Part shown: positions 1 through 6,453 of the stretch, piece by piece | Position numbering within the stretch: position 1 is the stretch's first letter | How the letters are laid out: every line of letters starts with the position of its first letter | From: an uncultured Vogesella sp. | GTDB lineage: Bacteria > Pseudomonadota > Gammaproteobacteria > Burkholderiales > Chromobacteriaceae | Reading direction: 5' to 3' | NCBI GenBank assembly: GCA_946479405.1 | Contig: CAMLGD010000143.1 | Coordinates: forward strand, 1-8,868 | Length of the DNA stretch: 8,868 nt | Notes under the pieces: generated by a model | Seen by the model: the letters and a program-made list of their open reading frames with translations, nothing else | The model's database searches: none | Told to the model about the DNA's origin: nothing | Translations under genes and position numbers: made by a program

Positions 1-54
1 AGCGCTTGCATGGCATGCAAGAGGTCATCGGTTCGATCCCGTTTACCTCCACCA
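1..54 (+). tRNA. tRNA-Ala(GGC), 3' part only
   Basis: This is the 3' portion of an alanine tRNA, cut by the left window edge; about 22 bases (5' acceptor strand and most of the D arm) are missing. The anticodon stem CTTGC (5-9) pairs with GCAAG (17-21), and the seven-base loop between them carries anticodon GGC at 12-14. The variable region is AGGTC, the T loop is TTCGATC (32-38), and the gene encodes its own CCA end at 52-54. The sequence matches the E. coli tRNA-Ala(GGC) as I recall it almost throughout. The T stem (ATCGG against CCGTT) contains one T-T mismatch at its second pair, which I believe also occurs in other betaproteobacterial alanine tRNAs. Confidence 0.96.
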
Positions 55-61
55 GATAAAG

Positions 62-90
62 AAAAAACCGACCTTCGTGGTCGGTTTTTT
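62..90. terminator. Bidirectional intrinsic terminator
   Basis: A perfect stem CCGACC (68-73) / GGTCGG (79-84) with a five-base loop is flanked by six A on the left and six T on the right. It ends the tRNA transcript on the plus strand. Because the flanks are symmetrical it can also stop the minus-strand transcript of the 177-residue gene, whose stop codon lies about 45 bases away. Confidence 0.93.
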
Positions 91-135
91 CATTTGCATC
101 GCTGCAACCCATACCGGCAACCAGCCAGCCGTTAG

Positions 136-669
136 TTATACGTCCGCTACCTCTGCCAGCAACCGTTGCTCACTGGCGGCCAGACTGTCGGCCAGTTGCT
201 GCCAGACCGGAGCTTCGGCGCTGTGCTGCAGGGCACGCAGCAGGAAGTGGCAGACAGCAAACAGCGGCTGCAAGCGTACCCGCGCTGCCACCAGCTGCTG
301 CGGCAGCACCGGCAACAGCCGAGGCCACAACGGCACCAGCCGCGCCAGCACGGCAGCCACCTGCTGCAGCTCGGCAAACAGGCCATGCGCCGGGCGACCA
401 CCCGCCAACAGCGCCCGCTCCTTCAGATCGTCTATCCGCTCTTGCAGCAACATCAGCAGACGCTCCAGCTGCACCTGCAACTGCTCCGGGGTGGCATCCC
501 GCGCCGGCTCGCCATCCGGGTCCAGCAGCAAGGCATGCTGCGCCAGCAGGCTGGCGTGAAAATCGCCCCCACCCTCCGCCGGCAACTGCGGTAGCGGTCT
601 GGGCAGCGGAGGGTGCGGCAGCTGCTCGCTAACCGCGCCGGAGGCTGTTACCGGATCGACACGAATCAT
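136..669 (-). CDS. Hypothetical leucine-rich helical protein downstream of ribA
   Basis: I do not recognise this family. The start is set at the ATG at 667-669 because a perfect AGGAGG (676-681) lies six bases upstream; the frame could open earlier at a TTG overlapping the ribA stop, but that start has no comparable ribosome site. The product is 177 residues. The first 45 or so are proline-rich and look disordered. From about residue 55 on it is almost entirely leucine, alanine, glutamine and arginine, predicting long amphipathic helices or a coiled coil. There is no signal peptide, no clear membrane segment and no cysteine/histidine metal motif. It begins 35 bases after the ribA stop on the same strand, so it is probably cotranscribed with ribA. 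Coding status is supported by the strong ribosome site and operon position, not by homology. Confidence 0.72.
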   Translation of the reverse strand: MIRVDPVTASGAVSEQLPHPPLPRPLPQLPAEGGGDFHASLLAQHALLLDPDGEPARDATPEQLQVQLERLLMLLQERIDDLKERALLAGGRPAHGLFAELQQVAAVLARLVPLWPRLLPVLPQQLVAARVRLQPLFAVCHFLLRALQHSAEAPVWQQLADSLAASEQRLLAEVADV

Positions 670-704
670 CACTCGCCTCCTGCCGCGCCCGCCGGGGCGC
701 TGGC

Positions 705-1310
705 TCAAAAGCCGAACAAATGCCCCAGCTTGGCCTGCTTGGTATTCAGGTAGTGGTCGTTGTACTCGTTGCGACCAACCTGCAGCGGCACACGCTCCAC
801 CACATTGATGCCGGCCTGCTGCAAGGTGGCGACCTTGCGCGGGTTGTTGGTCATGATGCGTACCGCCGGAACATCCAGCAGCGCCAGCATTTCACGAGCA
901 ATGCGGAAATCGCGCATATCGGCCGGGAAGCCCAGCTGCTCGTTGGCCTCCACGGTATCGGCGCCACCATCCTGCAGCTTGTAGGCGCGAATCTTGTTCA
1001 GCAGGCCAATGCCGCGACCTTCCTGCCGCAGGTACAGCAACACGCCACGTCCCTCACGGGCAATGGCTTCCAGCGCGGCTTCCAGCTGGAAGCCGCAATC
1101 GCACCGCAGTGAAAACAGCGCATCGCCGGTGAGGCATTCGGAATGCACGCGCGCCAGTGGCGCCTCGCCCTGCAACTCACCCAGGGTCAGCGCCACATGC
1201 TCGCGCCCACCCTCTTCTTCGAATCCGTGCATGTCGAACACGCCGAACGGTGTCGGCAGTCGGCAGCTGGCCACCAGCGCAACGCGCGGCGCCTTATCGG
1301 TTTGGCTCAA
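705..1310 (-). CDS. ribA: GTP cyclohydrolase II (riboflavin biosynthesis)
   Basis: RibA opens the imidazole ring of GTP, releasing formate and pyrophosphate, to give the pyrimidine that starts riboflavin synthesis; it is cytosolic and zinc-dependent. The 201-residue product aligns nearly end to end with E. coli RibA (196 residues) and is the stand-alone form, not the RibBA fusion. The zinc ligands are Cys59, Cys70 and Cys72 in the SEC...RCDCGFQ segment. The signature [16 protein letters not shown] follows at about 96-111, and TNNPRKV and the RVPLQVGRN segment lie near the C terminus. The start is a TTG (1308-1310) with GGAG (1317-1320) six bases upstream; no in-frame ATG fits, and this start gives a seven-residue extension over E. 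coli. The gene lies 83 bases after the GAF gene. No FMN-riboswitch-like leader is visible. Confidence 0.97.
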   Translation of the reverse strand: MSQTDKAPRVALVASCRLPTPFGVFDMHGFEEEGGREHVALTLGELQGEAPLARVHSECLTGDALFSLRCDCGFQLEAALEAIAREGRGVLLYLRQEGRGIGLLNKIRAYKLQDGGADTVEANEQLGFPADMRDFRIAREMLALLDVPAVRIMTNNPRKVATLQQAGINVVERVPLQVGRNEYNDHYLNTKQAKLGHLFGF

Positions 1311-1352
1311 AATGTACTCCGGTTATCCATGGCAGCAGCGGCATGGTAGCGG

Positions 1353-1366
1353 CCACCACCCACCCC
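1353..1366 (-). promoter_or_regulatory. G-tract cluster in the ribA leader
   Basis: On the minus strand this stretch reads as four runs of G (4, 3, 2 and 2) separated by single T. It lies about 43 bases upstream of the ribA start, between the GAF stop and ribA. Such spacing could form a two-layer G-quadruplex in the mRNA. That is inference from the pattern only; no promoter elements were recognised here. Confidence 0.25.
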
Positions 1367-1393
1367 ACAAAGCGCAAAGTTTTGCAGGCTATA

Positions 1394-2101
1394 TCAAAAA
1401 TTTTCAACAGGGTTGGCCACAAGCGCAGCAAAGGGCTGCACCAGCGCCAATGCCAGTGCGGCCAACACAGCCTGCCGCTGTTCATCAAAAAATCCGGCTC
1501 TGGCATCTTCGGCATCCAAAATGCCCAGCACCGTGCCATCGGCAGCCAGTACCGGCAGGCAGACTTCACTCCGCACCTTGGGGTCGCACTCGTAATAGGC
1601 GCCACCGGCCTGCTGCCAGGCTTGTATATCGGCGATCACCGCACCCTTGCCGCTCAAGCCGACGCGGCTGTTGTTGCTGAATAGCGCGAAATCCTCGCTC
1701 AGCGGAAATTCGGCACGACTGGGCAGGCCACGATAGGCCAGCTTCACCAGCCGTGGCAGACCGTCCCGCTCGAAACGGCAGTACACCCCCAGCCAGTCCG
1801 CCGGCAGCAGCCGCAAGGTAGCCTGCACCAGGGAGTCCAGTTCGCACAGCCGGGCTGTCGCCACGGCACTGCGCCCACCCAGCCACGGCGCAACGTCGTA
1901 CGGCTCCGCCTCCAGCTCATCCACCAGCGAGCAACTGCCGCCTTCCCCCAGTTTGGGCACCAGGTAACGGTAAAGTTCATCTTCGTTACGCAGCGTGGCC
2001 GGCTGCACCAGCTCCTGCTGCAGCACGGCAATACCTTGCTGCAAGGCAGCTAATGATAGCTTCAGCCCGGCGTGCTGGAGATAGGATGCGGCATGCGGCA
2101 T
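1394..2101 (-). CDS. GAF domain-containing protein
   Basis: A 235-residue soluble protein with a helical N-terminal part (about 1-85) and a GAF domain from about 88 to 228. Recognisable GAF features are WLGVYCRF (103-110), the segment around SNNSRVGLSGKGAVIADI, and the strand pair EVCLPVLAADGTVLGILDAED (about 179-199) followed by FFDEQR and a long helix. The layout resembles free methionine-R-sulfoxide reductases: Cys172 in ECDPKVRSEVCLP sits where those enzymes have their catalytic cysteine, but the two partner cysteines earlier in that family are not evident. A small-molecule or redox sensor is as likely as an enzyme. The ATG at 2099-2101 was chosen because the protein-like pattern starts there; its ribosome site (GGGTGG) is weak, and the frame stays open to 2383 with no recognisable content. 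The gene is 83 bases upstream of ribA on the same strand. Confidence 0.8.
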   Translation of the reverse strand: MPHAASYLQHAGLKLSLAALQQGIAVLQQELVQPATLRNEDELYRYLVPKLGEGGSCSLVDELEAEPYDVAPWLGGRSAVATARLCELDSLVQATLRLLPADWLGVYCRFERDGLPRLVKLAYRGLPSRAEFPLSEDFALFSNNSRVGLSGKGAVIADIQAWQQAGGAYYECDPKVRSEVCLPVLAADGTVLGILDAEDARAGFFDEQRQAVLAALALALVQPFAALVANPVENF

Positions 2102-2139
2102 GATGGCCACCCAGACAAAGTAATTTAGTCGGGTATTAT

Positions 2140-2205
2140 CGCCCCTTTTCGCATGCGGACTCCAGCCATATACCCATCGGCCAACGCAAAAAGGGGCGCC
2201 ACCCC
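2140..2205 (-). repeat. Overlapping alternative hairpins in the GAF leader
   Basis: The 13-base arm at 2140-2152 and the arm at 2186-2198 are reverse complements with one mismatch, separated by 33 bases. On the minus-strand RNA, the C-run of the 2186-2198 arm can instead pair with a G-run at 2202-2205. That makes a short four-pair hairpin followed by five U (2192-2188), terminator-like. The two pairings share bases and exclude each other, as in an attenuator. The short hairpin is weak, and whether a transcript crosses this point is unknown. Confidence 0.4.
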
Positions 2206-2293
2206 GAGCAAACCCGGCGCACCAACGGACTTGCCCACCGGACTGCGGCCAACCTGTAAATGGCAATAGCAAGGAATAAGGTCTGCCGCAGGC

Positions 2294-2333
2294 GGCGCCG
2301 CGAGCAGTGACAGGCACAGTGACAAGCGGCGCC
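2294..2333. repeat. Inverted repeat enclosing a tandem 8-base repeat
   Basis: GGCGCCGC (2294-2301) and GCGGCGCC (2326-2333) are perfect reverse complements with 24 bases between them. Inside the loop CAGTGACA occurs twice, at 2305-2312 and 2317-2324, with a period of 12 bases. The arrangement could be a protein-binding site or a stem-loop; no known operator is recognised. Confidence 0.4.
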
Positions 2334-2359
2334 AAGAGAAGGAATACCGACTCGGCCAT

Positions 2360-2409
2360 AACGACAAGGCAGGCATGCCGCACGGTCGGAGCCGTGAGTC
2401 ATGCCTGCC
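2360..2409 (-). terminator. Probable terminator after the diguanylate cyclase gene
   Basis: A ten-base perfect inverted repeat, GGCAGGCATG (2368-2377) / CATGCCTGCC (2400-2409), encloses a second hairpin CACGG (2381-2385) / CCGTG (2392-2396). It begins eight bases after the stop codon of the minus-strand diguanylate cyclase gene. The downstream tract on that strand is only moderately U-rich (TTGTCGTT), so termination may be partial, or the hairpin may mainly protect the 3' end. Confidence 0.6.
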
Positions 2410-2416
2410 GGAGACA

Positions 2417-3619
2417 TCAAGCTGCAGCAGATACCGCCGGCGACAGCAGCCAGCCGTGCTGCTCCAGATCGCGGCCAACCAACCGATTGCGGCCACTCTG
2501 TTTGGCCTGATACATGCGGCTATCGGCCAGCTCCAGCAACTGGCGCCAGTCGTTGACGCCGTCTTCCTGCCATTCGGCCACCCCGATGCTGGCGGTCAGC
2601 GGCTGGCCGTCCGGGCGCAACCCAAGCCCACCCTGGCGCAGCCGCCCCAGCGCATGCACCGCCTGGCTGGCCGTGGTGTTGGGCAGCAGCAGCAGAAACT
2701 CCTCGCCACCCCAGCGCACCAGCACATCGCCTTTGCGCAGCTGGTCCACCACCCGTTCGGCCAGCACCTGCAGCGCCACATCGCCGGCGTGGTGGCCATA
2801 TTGGTCGTTGATAGTCTTGAAATGATCGATATCGATGAATGCCACGCACAGCGGGCTCTGGCAGCGCATGGCCAGGGTGGCCTGCAGCTCCAGCACCTCT
2901 TCCCCGCTGCGGCGCGAGAAGGCGCCAGTCAGCGGATCGCGCACCGCCTGCTGCACCAGCGCGATCATGAACGCCAGCTGGCTGATACAAGCGAGTGACG
3001 CTACGCCGGCAATCAGCACCTGCAACCAGAAGCTGCCCCAGAACGATGGCCAGTCCACGGTGGTCCATTCCAGCATGCCGCCCAGAATGTGCGCGGCCAG
3101 CGCCGGCAGGGCAAAGCCCAGGCTTTCGGTCAACGTCAGCGGGAAGATGGCCAGACCGGCCAGCAGTACAAAAGGCAGAAAGGCATAGCCGGTGCCGATG
3201 GCAGCGGAGATGCCCTCCAGGTGATGGTTCAGCAGCAGCAGGTGCGACACCACATAGAACACGGAAGGAATGGCAAACAGGCACACCATGCCGCCCCACG
3301 CCTGCAGCAAGGAGCTATAGGCACGGTAGTGGCGGTGCAAGCCGAAGAAGGCCAGCGAAGCGACAATGCGCGCCACCGCCAGCTGCCAGCTAAGCGCCAG
3401 CGGCAGTACCAGCAGATCTACCACGATCCACAGCGGCGTCAGAATGGCAAACAGGCAGGCCACCAGCCGCACACGATTGACAATGATGCGGGCGCGGCGG
3501 CCATTCATCAGCGGCATGTGGCCATGTGGTGACAGCAGCCAGCGCGCTTCACTGTGATTTACCTCTCCCGGCAACAACCCCACCAGCTTGAGCCATAACT
3601 GCCTGGACAACCCGCTCAT
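2417..3619 (-). CDS. Membrane-anchored diguanylate cyclase (GGDEF)
   Basis: A 400-residue inner-membrane enzyme predicted to make cyclic di-GMP from two GTP. About six hydrophobic segments lie between residues 48 and 222 (for example 49-71, 108-128, 144-163 and 197-222). The N-terminal sensor domain is one I cannot assign to a named family. The GGDEF domain covers about 225-385: DPLTGAFSRR at the start, metal-site FIDIDHFKTIND (261-272), active-site GGEEF (304-308) and ASIGVAEW near the end. An RxxD inhibitory site (RKGD, 295-298) lies exactly five residues before GGEEF, so product feedback is expected. The domain looks catalytically intact and there is no EAL domain. The start is well supported: AGGAGGG (3627-3633) lies seven bases before the ATG. 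A GATAAT -10-like hexamer at 3648-3653 lies a short distance upstream but lacks a clear -35. It appears monocistronic. Confidence 0.94.
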   Translation of the reverse strand: MSGLSRQLWLKLVGLLPGEVNHSEARWLLSPHGHMPLMNGRRARIIVNRVRLVACLFAILTPLWIVVDLLVLPLALSWQLAVARIVASLAFFGLHRHYRAYSSLLQAWGGMVCLFAIPSVFYVVSHLLLLNHHLEGISAAIGTGYAFLPFVLLAGLAIFPLTLTESLGFALPALAAHILGGMLEWTTVDWPSFWGSFWLQVLIAGVASLACISQLAFMIALVQQAVRDPLTGAFSRRSGEEVLELQATLAMRCQSPLCVAFIDIDHFKTINDQYGHHAGDVALQVLAERVVDQLRKGDVLVRWGGEEFLLLLPNTTASQAVHALGRLRQGGLGLRPDGQPLTASIGVAEWQEDGVNDWRQLLELADSRMYQAKQSGRNRLVGRDLEQHGWLLSPAVSAAA

Positions 3620-3705
3620 TTGCCATCCCTCCTAGGACGAGCCGAGCATTATCAGCACCCGGACCCCAGCTGGATTTGCCAAATATCAACAGACCGCCAT
3701 TGCGC

Positions 3706-3741
3706 ACAAAACAAAACCGGCGACACCACAGGTGACGCCGG
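3706..3741 (-). terminator. Intrinsic terminator after the alanine racemase gene
   Basis: The stem CCGGCG (3717-3722) / CGCCGG (3736-3741) continues, after one opposed A-A pair, into CACC (3724-3727) / GGTG (3731-3734) with a three-base loop. On the minus strand it is followed by TTTTGTTTTGT (3716-3706). It lies 29 bases after the racemase stop, so it ends the dadA-racemase transcript. Confidence 0.9.
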
Positions 3742-3770
3742 CTGGCGGAAAACAAGCGGGCTTGAAACCC

Positions 3771-4838
3771 CTAGCTATAGATGAAGTGTGCGCGCTTCAC
3801 ATTGCACAGCAGTTCGTAGCTGATGGTGCCGGCTTTGGCCGCCACCGCGTTGACACTGATGTTATCGCCCCACAGTTCCACCTCGCTGCCGATACCGGCC
3901 TGCGGCAGGTCGGTAAGATCCACCGTCATCATGTCCATCGACACCCGGCCGATGACCTGACTGCTGGCACCATCGATCAATACCGGACTGCCACTGGAAG
4001 CCAGCCGCGGGTAGCCGTCGGCGTAACCGCAGGCAATCAGGCCGACACGGGTTGGCCGCGTGGTAACGAAGCTGGCGCCATACCCCACCGGCTCGCCCAC
4101 ACCCAGCTCACGCACCCCGAAAATGCGGGTAGACAGCCGCATCACCGGCTTGAGTCCCTCGGCTGCCGGATGATCGCCCGGCAGTGGCGAGGAGCCGTAC
4201 AGCATGATGCCGGGGCGACCCCAGTCGCGGTGCGCACGCTCGTGGATCATGATGCCGGCCGAGTTGGCCACGCTGATATCGCCCGGCAGACCAATGGTGG
4301 CAGCATCAAACGCCGCGATCTGTGCGGCAGTGGCATCGCAATCCGGTTCATCGGCGCGGGCGAAATGGGTCATCTTGACGATGGCATCGACCTTGCCGCT
4401 GGCCAGCAGGCGCTGGTGTGCGGCGGCATAGTCAGCTGGGAAGAAACCGGCACGATGCATACCGGAGTCCATCTTCAGCCACACGCGGAACGGCTTGTCG
4501 GCCGGTGCGGCCAACAGCATCTCCAGCTGTTCGCGGCTCTGCACCACCAGCCACAGATCGTGTGCCTGCACCTCGGCCAGCTCGGCCGCTTCGAACACCC
4601 CTTCCAGTAGCAGGATCGGGCCGGTGATGCCGCCAGCGCGCAGCTGCAGTGCTTCTTCCAGACAGGCAACCGCGTAGCCGTCGGCGATATCGGCCACCGC
4701 CTGGGCGCAGCGCACTGCGCCGTGACCATAGGCATTGGCCTTCACCACGGCCAGCGCGCGGCCACCGTGGCGCTGGCGCGCCAACAGATAGTTGTGACGG
4801 AAGTGATCCAGGCGGACGTGGGCAATCAGGGGACGCAT
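3771..4838 (-). CDS. alr: Alanine racemase, probably the catabolic DadX type
   Basis: A PLP-dependent enzyme that interconverts L- and D-alanine in the cytosol. The 355-residue length matches DadX/Alr. Lys33 in VVKANAYGHG is the PLP-binding lysine, and Tyr253 in VGYGASF is the second catalytic base. Other family blocks are SGMHRAGF (125-132), HFARADEP (158-165), WGRPGIMLYG (206-215), GYADGYPR (271-278) and VSMDMMTVDLT (299-309). The gene follows dadA on the same strand with a 139-base gap. That order, with an Lrp-type regulator beyond dadA, matches the catabolic dadAX operon and argues for a catabolic role (supplying D-alanine to DadA). It could also be the cell's only racemase and so supply cell-wall D-alanine. 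The ATG at 4836-4838 has only a weak ribosome site (GAGAA about nine bases upstream). Confidence 0.96.
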   Translation of the reverse strand: MRPLIAHVRLDHFRHNYLLARQRHGGRALAVVKANAYGHGAVRCAQAVADIADGYAVACLEEALQLRAGGITGPILLLEGVFEAAELAEVQAHDLWLVVQSREQLEMLLAAPADKPFRVWLKMDSGMHRAGFFPADYAAAHQRLLASGKVDAIVKMTHFARADEPDCDATAAQIAAFDAATIGLPGDISVANSAGIMIHERAHRDWGRPGIMLYGSSPLPGDHPAAEGLKPVMRLSTRIFGVRELGVGEPVGYGASFVTTRPTRVGLIACGYADGYPRLASSGSPVLIDGASSQVIGRVSMDMMTVDLTDLPQAGIGSEVELWGDNISVNAVAAKAGTISYELLCNVKRAHFIYS

Positions 4839-4874
4839 CGTTTCGTTCTCGGAGAATTAGGTCGCGACGGGCAT

Positions 4875-4899
4875 AAAAAATCCCGCCACGCAACACGGG
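4875..4899 (-). terminator. Weak terminator-like hairpin between dadA and alr
   Basis: On the minus strand CCCG (4899-4896) pairs with CGGG (4885-4882), with a possible extra G-U pair inside. This is followed by one A and then six T (4880-4875). It sits in the gap between dadA and the racemase gene. The stem is short, so only partial termination would be expected; that would lower racemase transcript relative to dadA. Confidence 0.4.
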
Positions 4900-4940
4900 T
4901 CACGCTGGCGCCGGCCGGAAACCGGTGGGCGCTGCGTGAC
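4899..4940 (-). repeat. Long imperfect hairpin in the dadA-alr gap
   Basis: GTCACGC (4899-4905) pairs with GCGTGAC (4934-4940), GCGCC (4908-4912) with GGCGC (4928-4932) and CCGG (4915-4918) with CCGG (4922-4925), closing a three-base AAA loop. Only small mismatches and one bulged base interrupt it. It begins about 38 bases after the dadA stop. It could protect the dadA 3' end after processing, or act with the adjacent terminator-like hairpin. Confidence 0.6.
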
Positions 4941-4977
4941 TATGACCGCATTGCGGGGCAGGAATTCTAGCGAATGA

Positions 4978-6285
4978 TCAGGCGTTGGCAGTAGTCGGCT
5001 GGTACATCGGCACCACCAGCGTTTGGCCACCCTTGGCATAACGCTGCATGGACAGGCCGTCGATGCTGATTTCCGGCTGGGCGCCGACAATCTGGTCGGC
5101 CAGTACTTTGCCGGAGCCGGCGCACATGGTCCAGCCCAGCGTGCCGTGACCGGTGTTCAGCGACAGGTTGCCAAAGCGAGTGCCACCGATGATCGGGGTG
5201 CCATCCGGAGTCATCGGGCGCAGGCCGGTCCAGAATTCGGCGCGCGATACGTCGCCGCCGTCCGGGTACAGATCGGTGACTACCATTTCCAGCGTGGCGC
5301 GGCGCTTCGGATTCAGGCTCAGGTCGAAACCGGCCAGCTCGGCCATGCCGCCAACGCGGATGCGGTTATCAAAGCGGGTGATGGCGATCTTGTAGGTTTC
5401 GTCCAGCACGGTGGACACCGGCGCACCGTTGGCGTTGGTGATCGGCACCGTCAGCGAGTAGCCCTTCACCGGGTACACCGGGATGTCGATACCCAGCGTT
5501 TTCACCATGTCGCGCGAGTAGCTACCGGTTGCCACTACGTAGTGGTCGGCGGTCAGCAGTTCGCCCGCCACGCGCACACCGGTCACCTTGTTGCCATAGG
5601 TTTCGATGCCGTCGATGCTCTTGCCCCACAGGAACTGCACGCCCAGCGATGCGCACATCTCCGCCAGGTGGGTGGTGAACAGCTGGCAATCACCGGTATC
5701 GTCGTTCGGCAGGCGCAGACCGCCCTTCAGCTTGTGCTTGGTCTTGGCCAGCGCCGGCTCGATACGGGCGCAGCCATCAGCGTCCAGCACCTGGTATTCC
5801 ACGCCGCACTCTTTAAGTACCTCGATATCTTTGCCCATGGCATCGACTTGCTGCTGGCTGCGGAACAACTGCAAGGTGCCGCCCTTGCGGCCTTCAAAAT
5901 CGAGACCGGTCTCGGCGGTCAGTTCGCGGATCTTGTCGCGACTGTACTCGGCCAGACGCATCATGCGGCCTTTGTTGACGTTGTAATCCTGGTAGTTGCA
6001 GTTGGCAAACATGCGCGCCATCCACTCCCACTGGTAGGTACTGCCATCGACGCGGATCGCCAGCGGCGCATGCTTCTGGAACAGCCACTTCAGTGCTTTC
6101 ATCGGGATGCCAGGTGCCGCCCATGGCGCAGCGTAGCCCGGAGAGATCTGGCCGGCGTTACCGAAGCTGGTTTCCAGCGCCGGACCCGGCTGACGTTCGA
6201 TCACGGTCACGTCTGCCCCGGCTTTGGCCAGATACCAAGCGGTGGAAATACCCACCACACCACCACCCAATACGATGACTTTCAT
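4978..6285 (-). CDS. dadA: D-amino acid dehydrogenase small subunit
   Basis: DadA is an FAD flavoprotein that oxidises D-alanine and other D-amino acids to the 2-oxo acid and ammonia. It passes electrons to the respiratory chain at the inner face of the cytoplasmic membrane. The 435-residue product matches E. coli DadA (432) over its full length. Key blocks are the dinucleotide-binding GGGVVG (8-13), TVIERQPG (26-33), the family-specific [60 protein letters not shown], and [13 protein letters not shown] with [12 protein letters not shown] near the C terminus. The ATG at 6283-6285 has GGAGA (6291-6295) seven bases ahead and aligns with the known N terminus. It is first in a minus-strand unit with the alanine racemase gene and diverges from the Lrp-type regulator. 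A long antisense frame covers it but is a composition artefact. Confidence 0.98.
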   Translation of the reverse strand: MKVIVLGGGVVGISTAWYLAKAGADVTVIERQPGPALETSFGNAGQISPGYAAPWAAPGIPMKALKWLFQKHAPLAIRVDGSTYQWEWMARMFANCNYQDYNVNKGRMMRLAEYSRDKIRELTAETGLDFEGRKGGTLQLFRSQQQVDAMGKDIEVLKECGVEYQVLDADGCARIEPALAKTKHKLKGGLRLPNDDTGDCQLFTTHLAEMCASLGVQFLWGKSIDGIETYGNKVTGVRVAGELLTADHYVVATGSYSRDMVKTLGIDIPVYPVKGYSLTVPITNANGAPVSTVLDETYKIAITRFDNRIRVGGMAELAGFDLSLNPKRRATLEMVVTDLYPDGGDVSRAEFWTGLRPMTPDGTPIIGGTRFGNLSLNTGHGTLGWTMCAGSGKVLADQIVGAQPEISIDGLSMQRYAKGGQTLVVPMYQPTTANA

Positions 6286-6305
6286 GTGCTTCTCCGTAAC
6301 CCTCT

Positions 6306-6356
6306 GCGGCGGGCAACCCCGCCTGCCTGATGTATGATTTGCGGCCTAGACGCCGC
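6306..6356 (-). repeat. Two consecutive hairpins in the dadA leader
   Basis: The first, read 5' to 3' on the minus strand, is GCGGC (6356-6352) with GCCGC (6345-6341) and a six-base loop. The second is GGCGGG (6323-6318) with CCCGCC (6313-6308) and a four-base loop, extended by two pairs past a bulge. The second ends about ten bases upstream of the dadA ribosome site (6291-6295). Neither is followed by a U-run, so they are not terminators; they may affect message stability or translation. Confidence 0.5.
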
Positions 6357-6453
6357 TCAGTGATTTTGCGTAGTATATTGAGAGAAACATAGTTTTTTTC
6401 ACTTAGTTTTAACGGCAATGCAGTGTATTTTCTTTTAAAAATGGTAATTTACA
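6357..6453. promoter_or_regulatory. AT-rich divergent control region between dadA and the Lrp-type regulator
   Basis: This part of the intergenic gap is far richer in A and T than its surroundings. For dadA (minus strand) there is a good -10, TATACT (6372-6377), about 85 bases from the start codon. No good -35 lies at the right distance, which suits an activator-dependent promoter. For the regulator (plus strand) no convincing promoter stands out. TAGTATATT (6371-6379) matches the first nine positions of the E. coli Lrp consensus as I recall it, and CAGTGTATTTTCTTT (6421-6435) is a looser match. Lrp-family proteins usually bind such regions and regulate themselves. Confidence 0.6.

Larger units (their letters stand above)
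2102..2416. other. Gene-free stretch with several inverted repeats
   Basis: I see no convincing gene in these 315 bases. All three minus-strand frames are open for long distances here, a base-composition effect, and none encodes a recognisable protein. A possible -10 element GATAAT lies on the minus strand at 2135-2140, with the GAF start about 34 bases beyond it; no good -35 hexamer is present. The stretch contains three separate inverted-repeat structures, listed individually. Confidence 0.6.

Noticed and set aside
1..90. tRNA gene end as a phage or island attachment site
   Set aside because: No integrase and no repeat of the tRNA 3' end is visible in the window, and a normal terminator follows directly.
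670..708. Longer start of the 177-residue protein at a TTG overlapping the ribA stop
   Set aside because: The ATG at 667-669 has a perfect AGGAGG at ideal spacing; the extension is arginine/glycine-rich because it reads through that ribosome site.
1311..1393. FMN riboswitch before ribA
   Set aside because: The gap is only 83 bases and lacks the conserved paired blocks of the RFN element.
2102..2383. N-terminal extension of the GAF protein up to an ATG near 2383
   Set aside because: The extension has random-looking composition, passes through several inverted repeats, lacks a ribosome site at its start, and other frames are equally open there.
3732..4610. A 292-codon plus-strand frame antisense to the alanine racemase gene
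   Set aside because: It begins inside the racemase terminator hairpin and encodes no recognisable protein; it mirrors the coding bias of the real gene.
5023..6330. A 435-codon plus-strand frame antisense to the whole of dadA
   Set aside because: DadA on the other strand is certain by full-length family match. The antisense frame reflects GC-rich third positions, and its translation is low-complexity (His, Gln, Val, Ala) with no motif or ribosome site.
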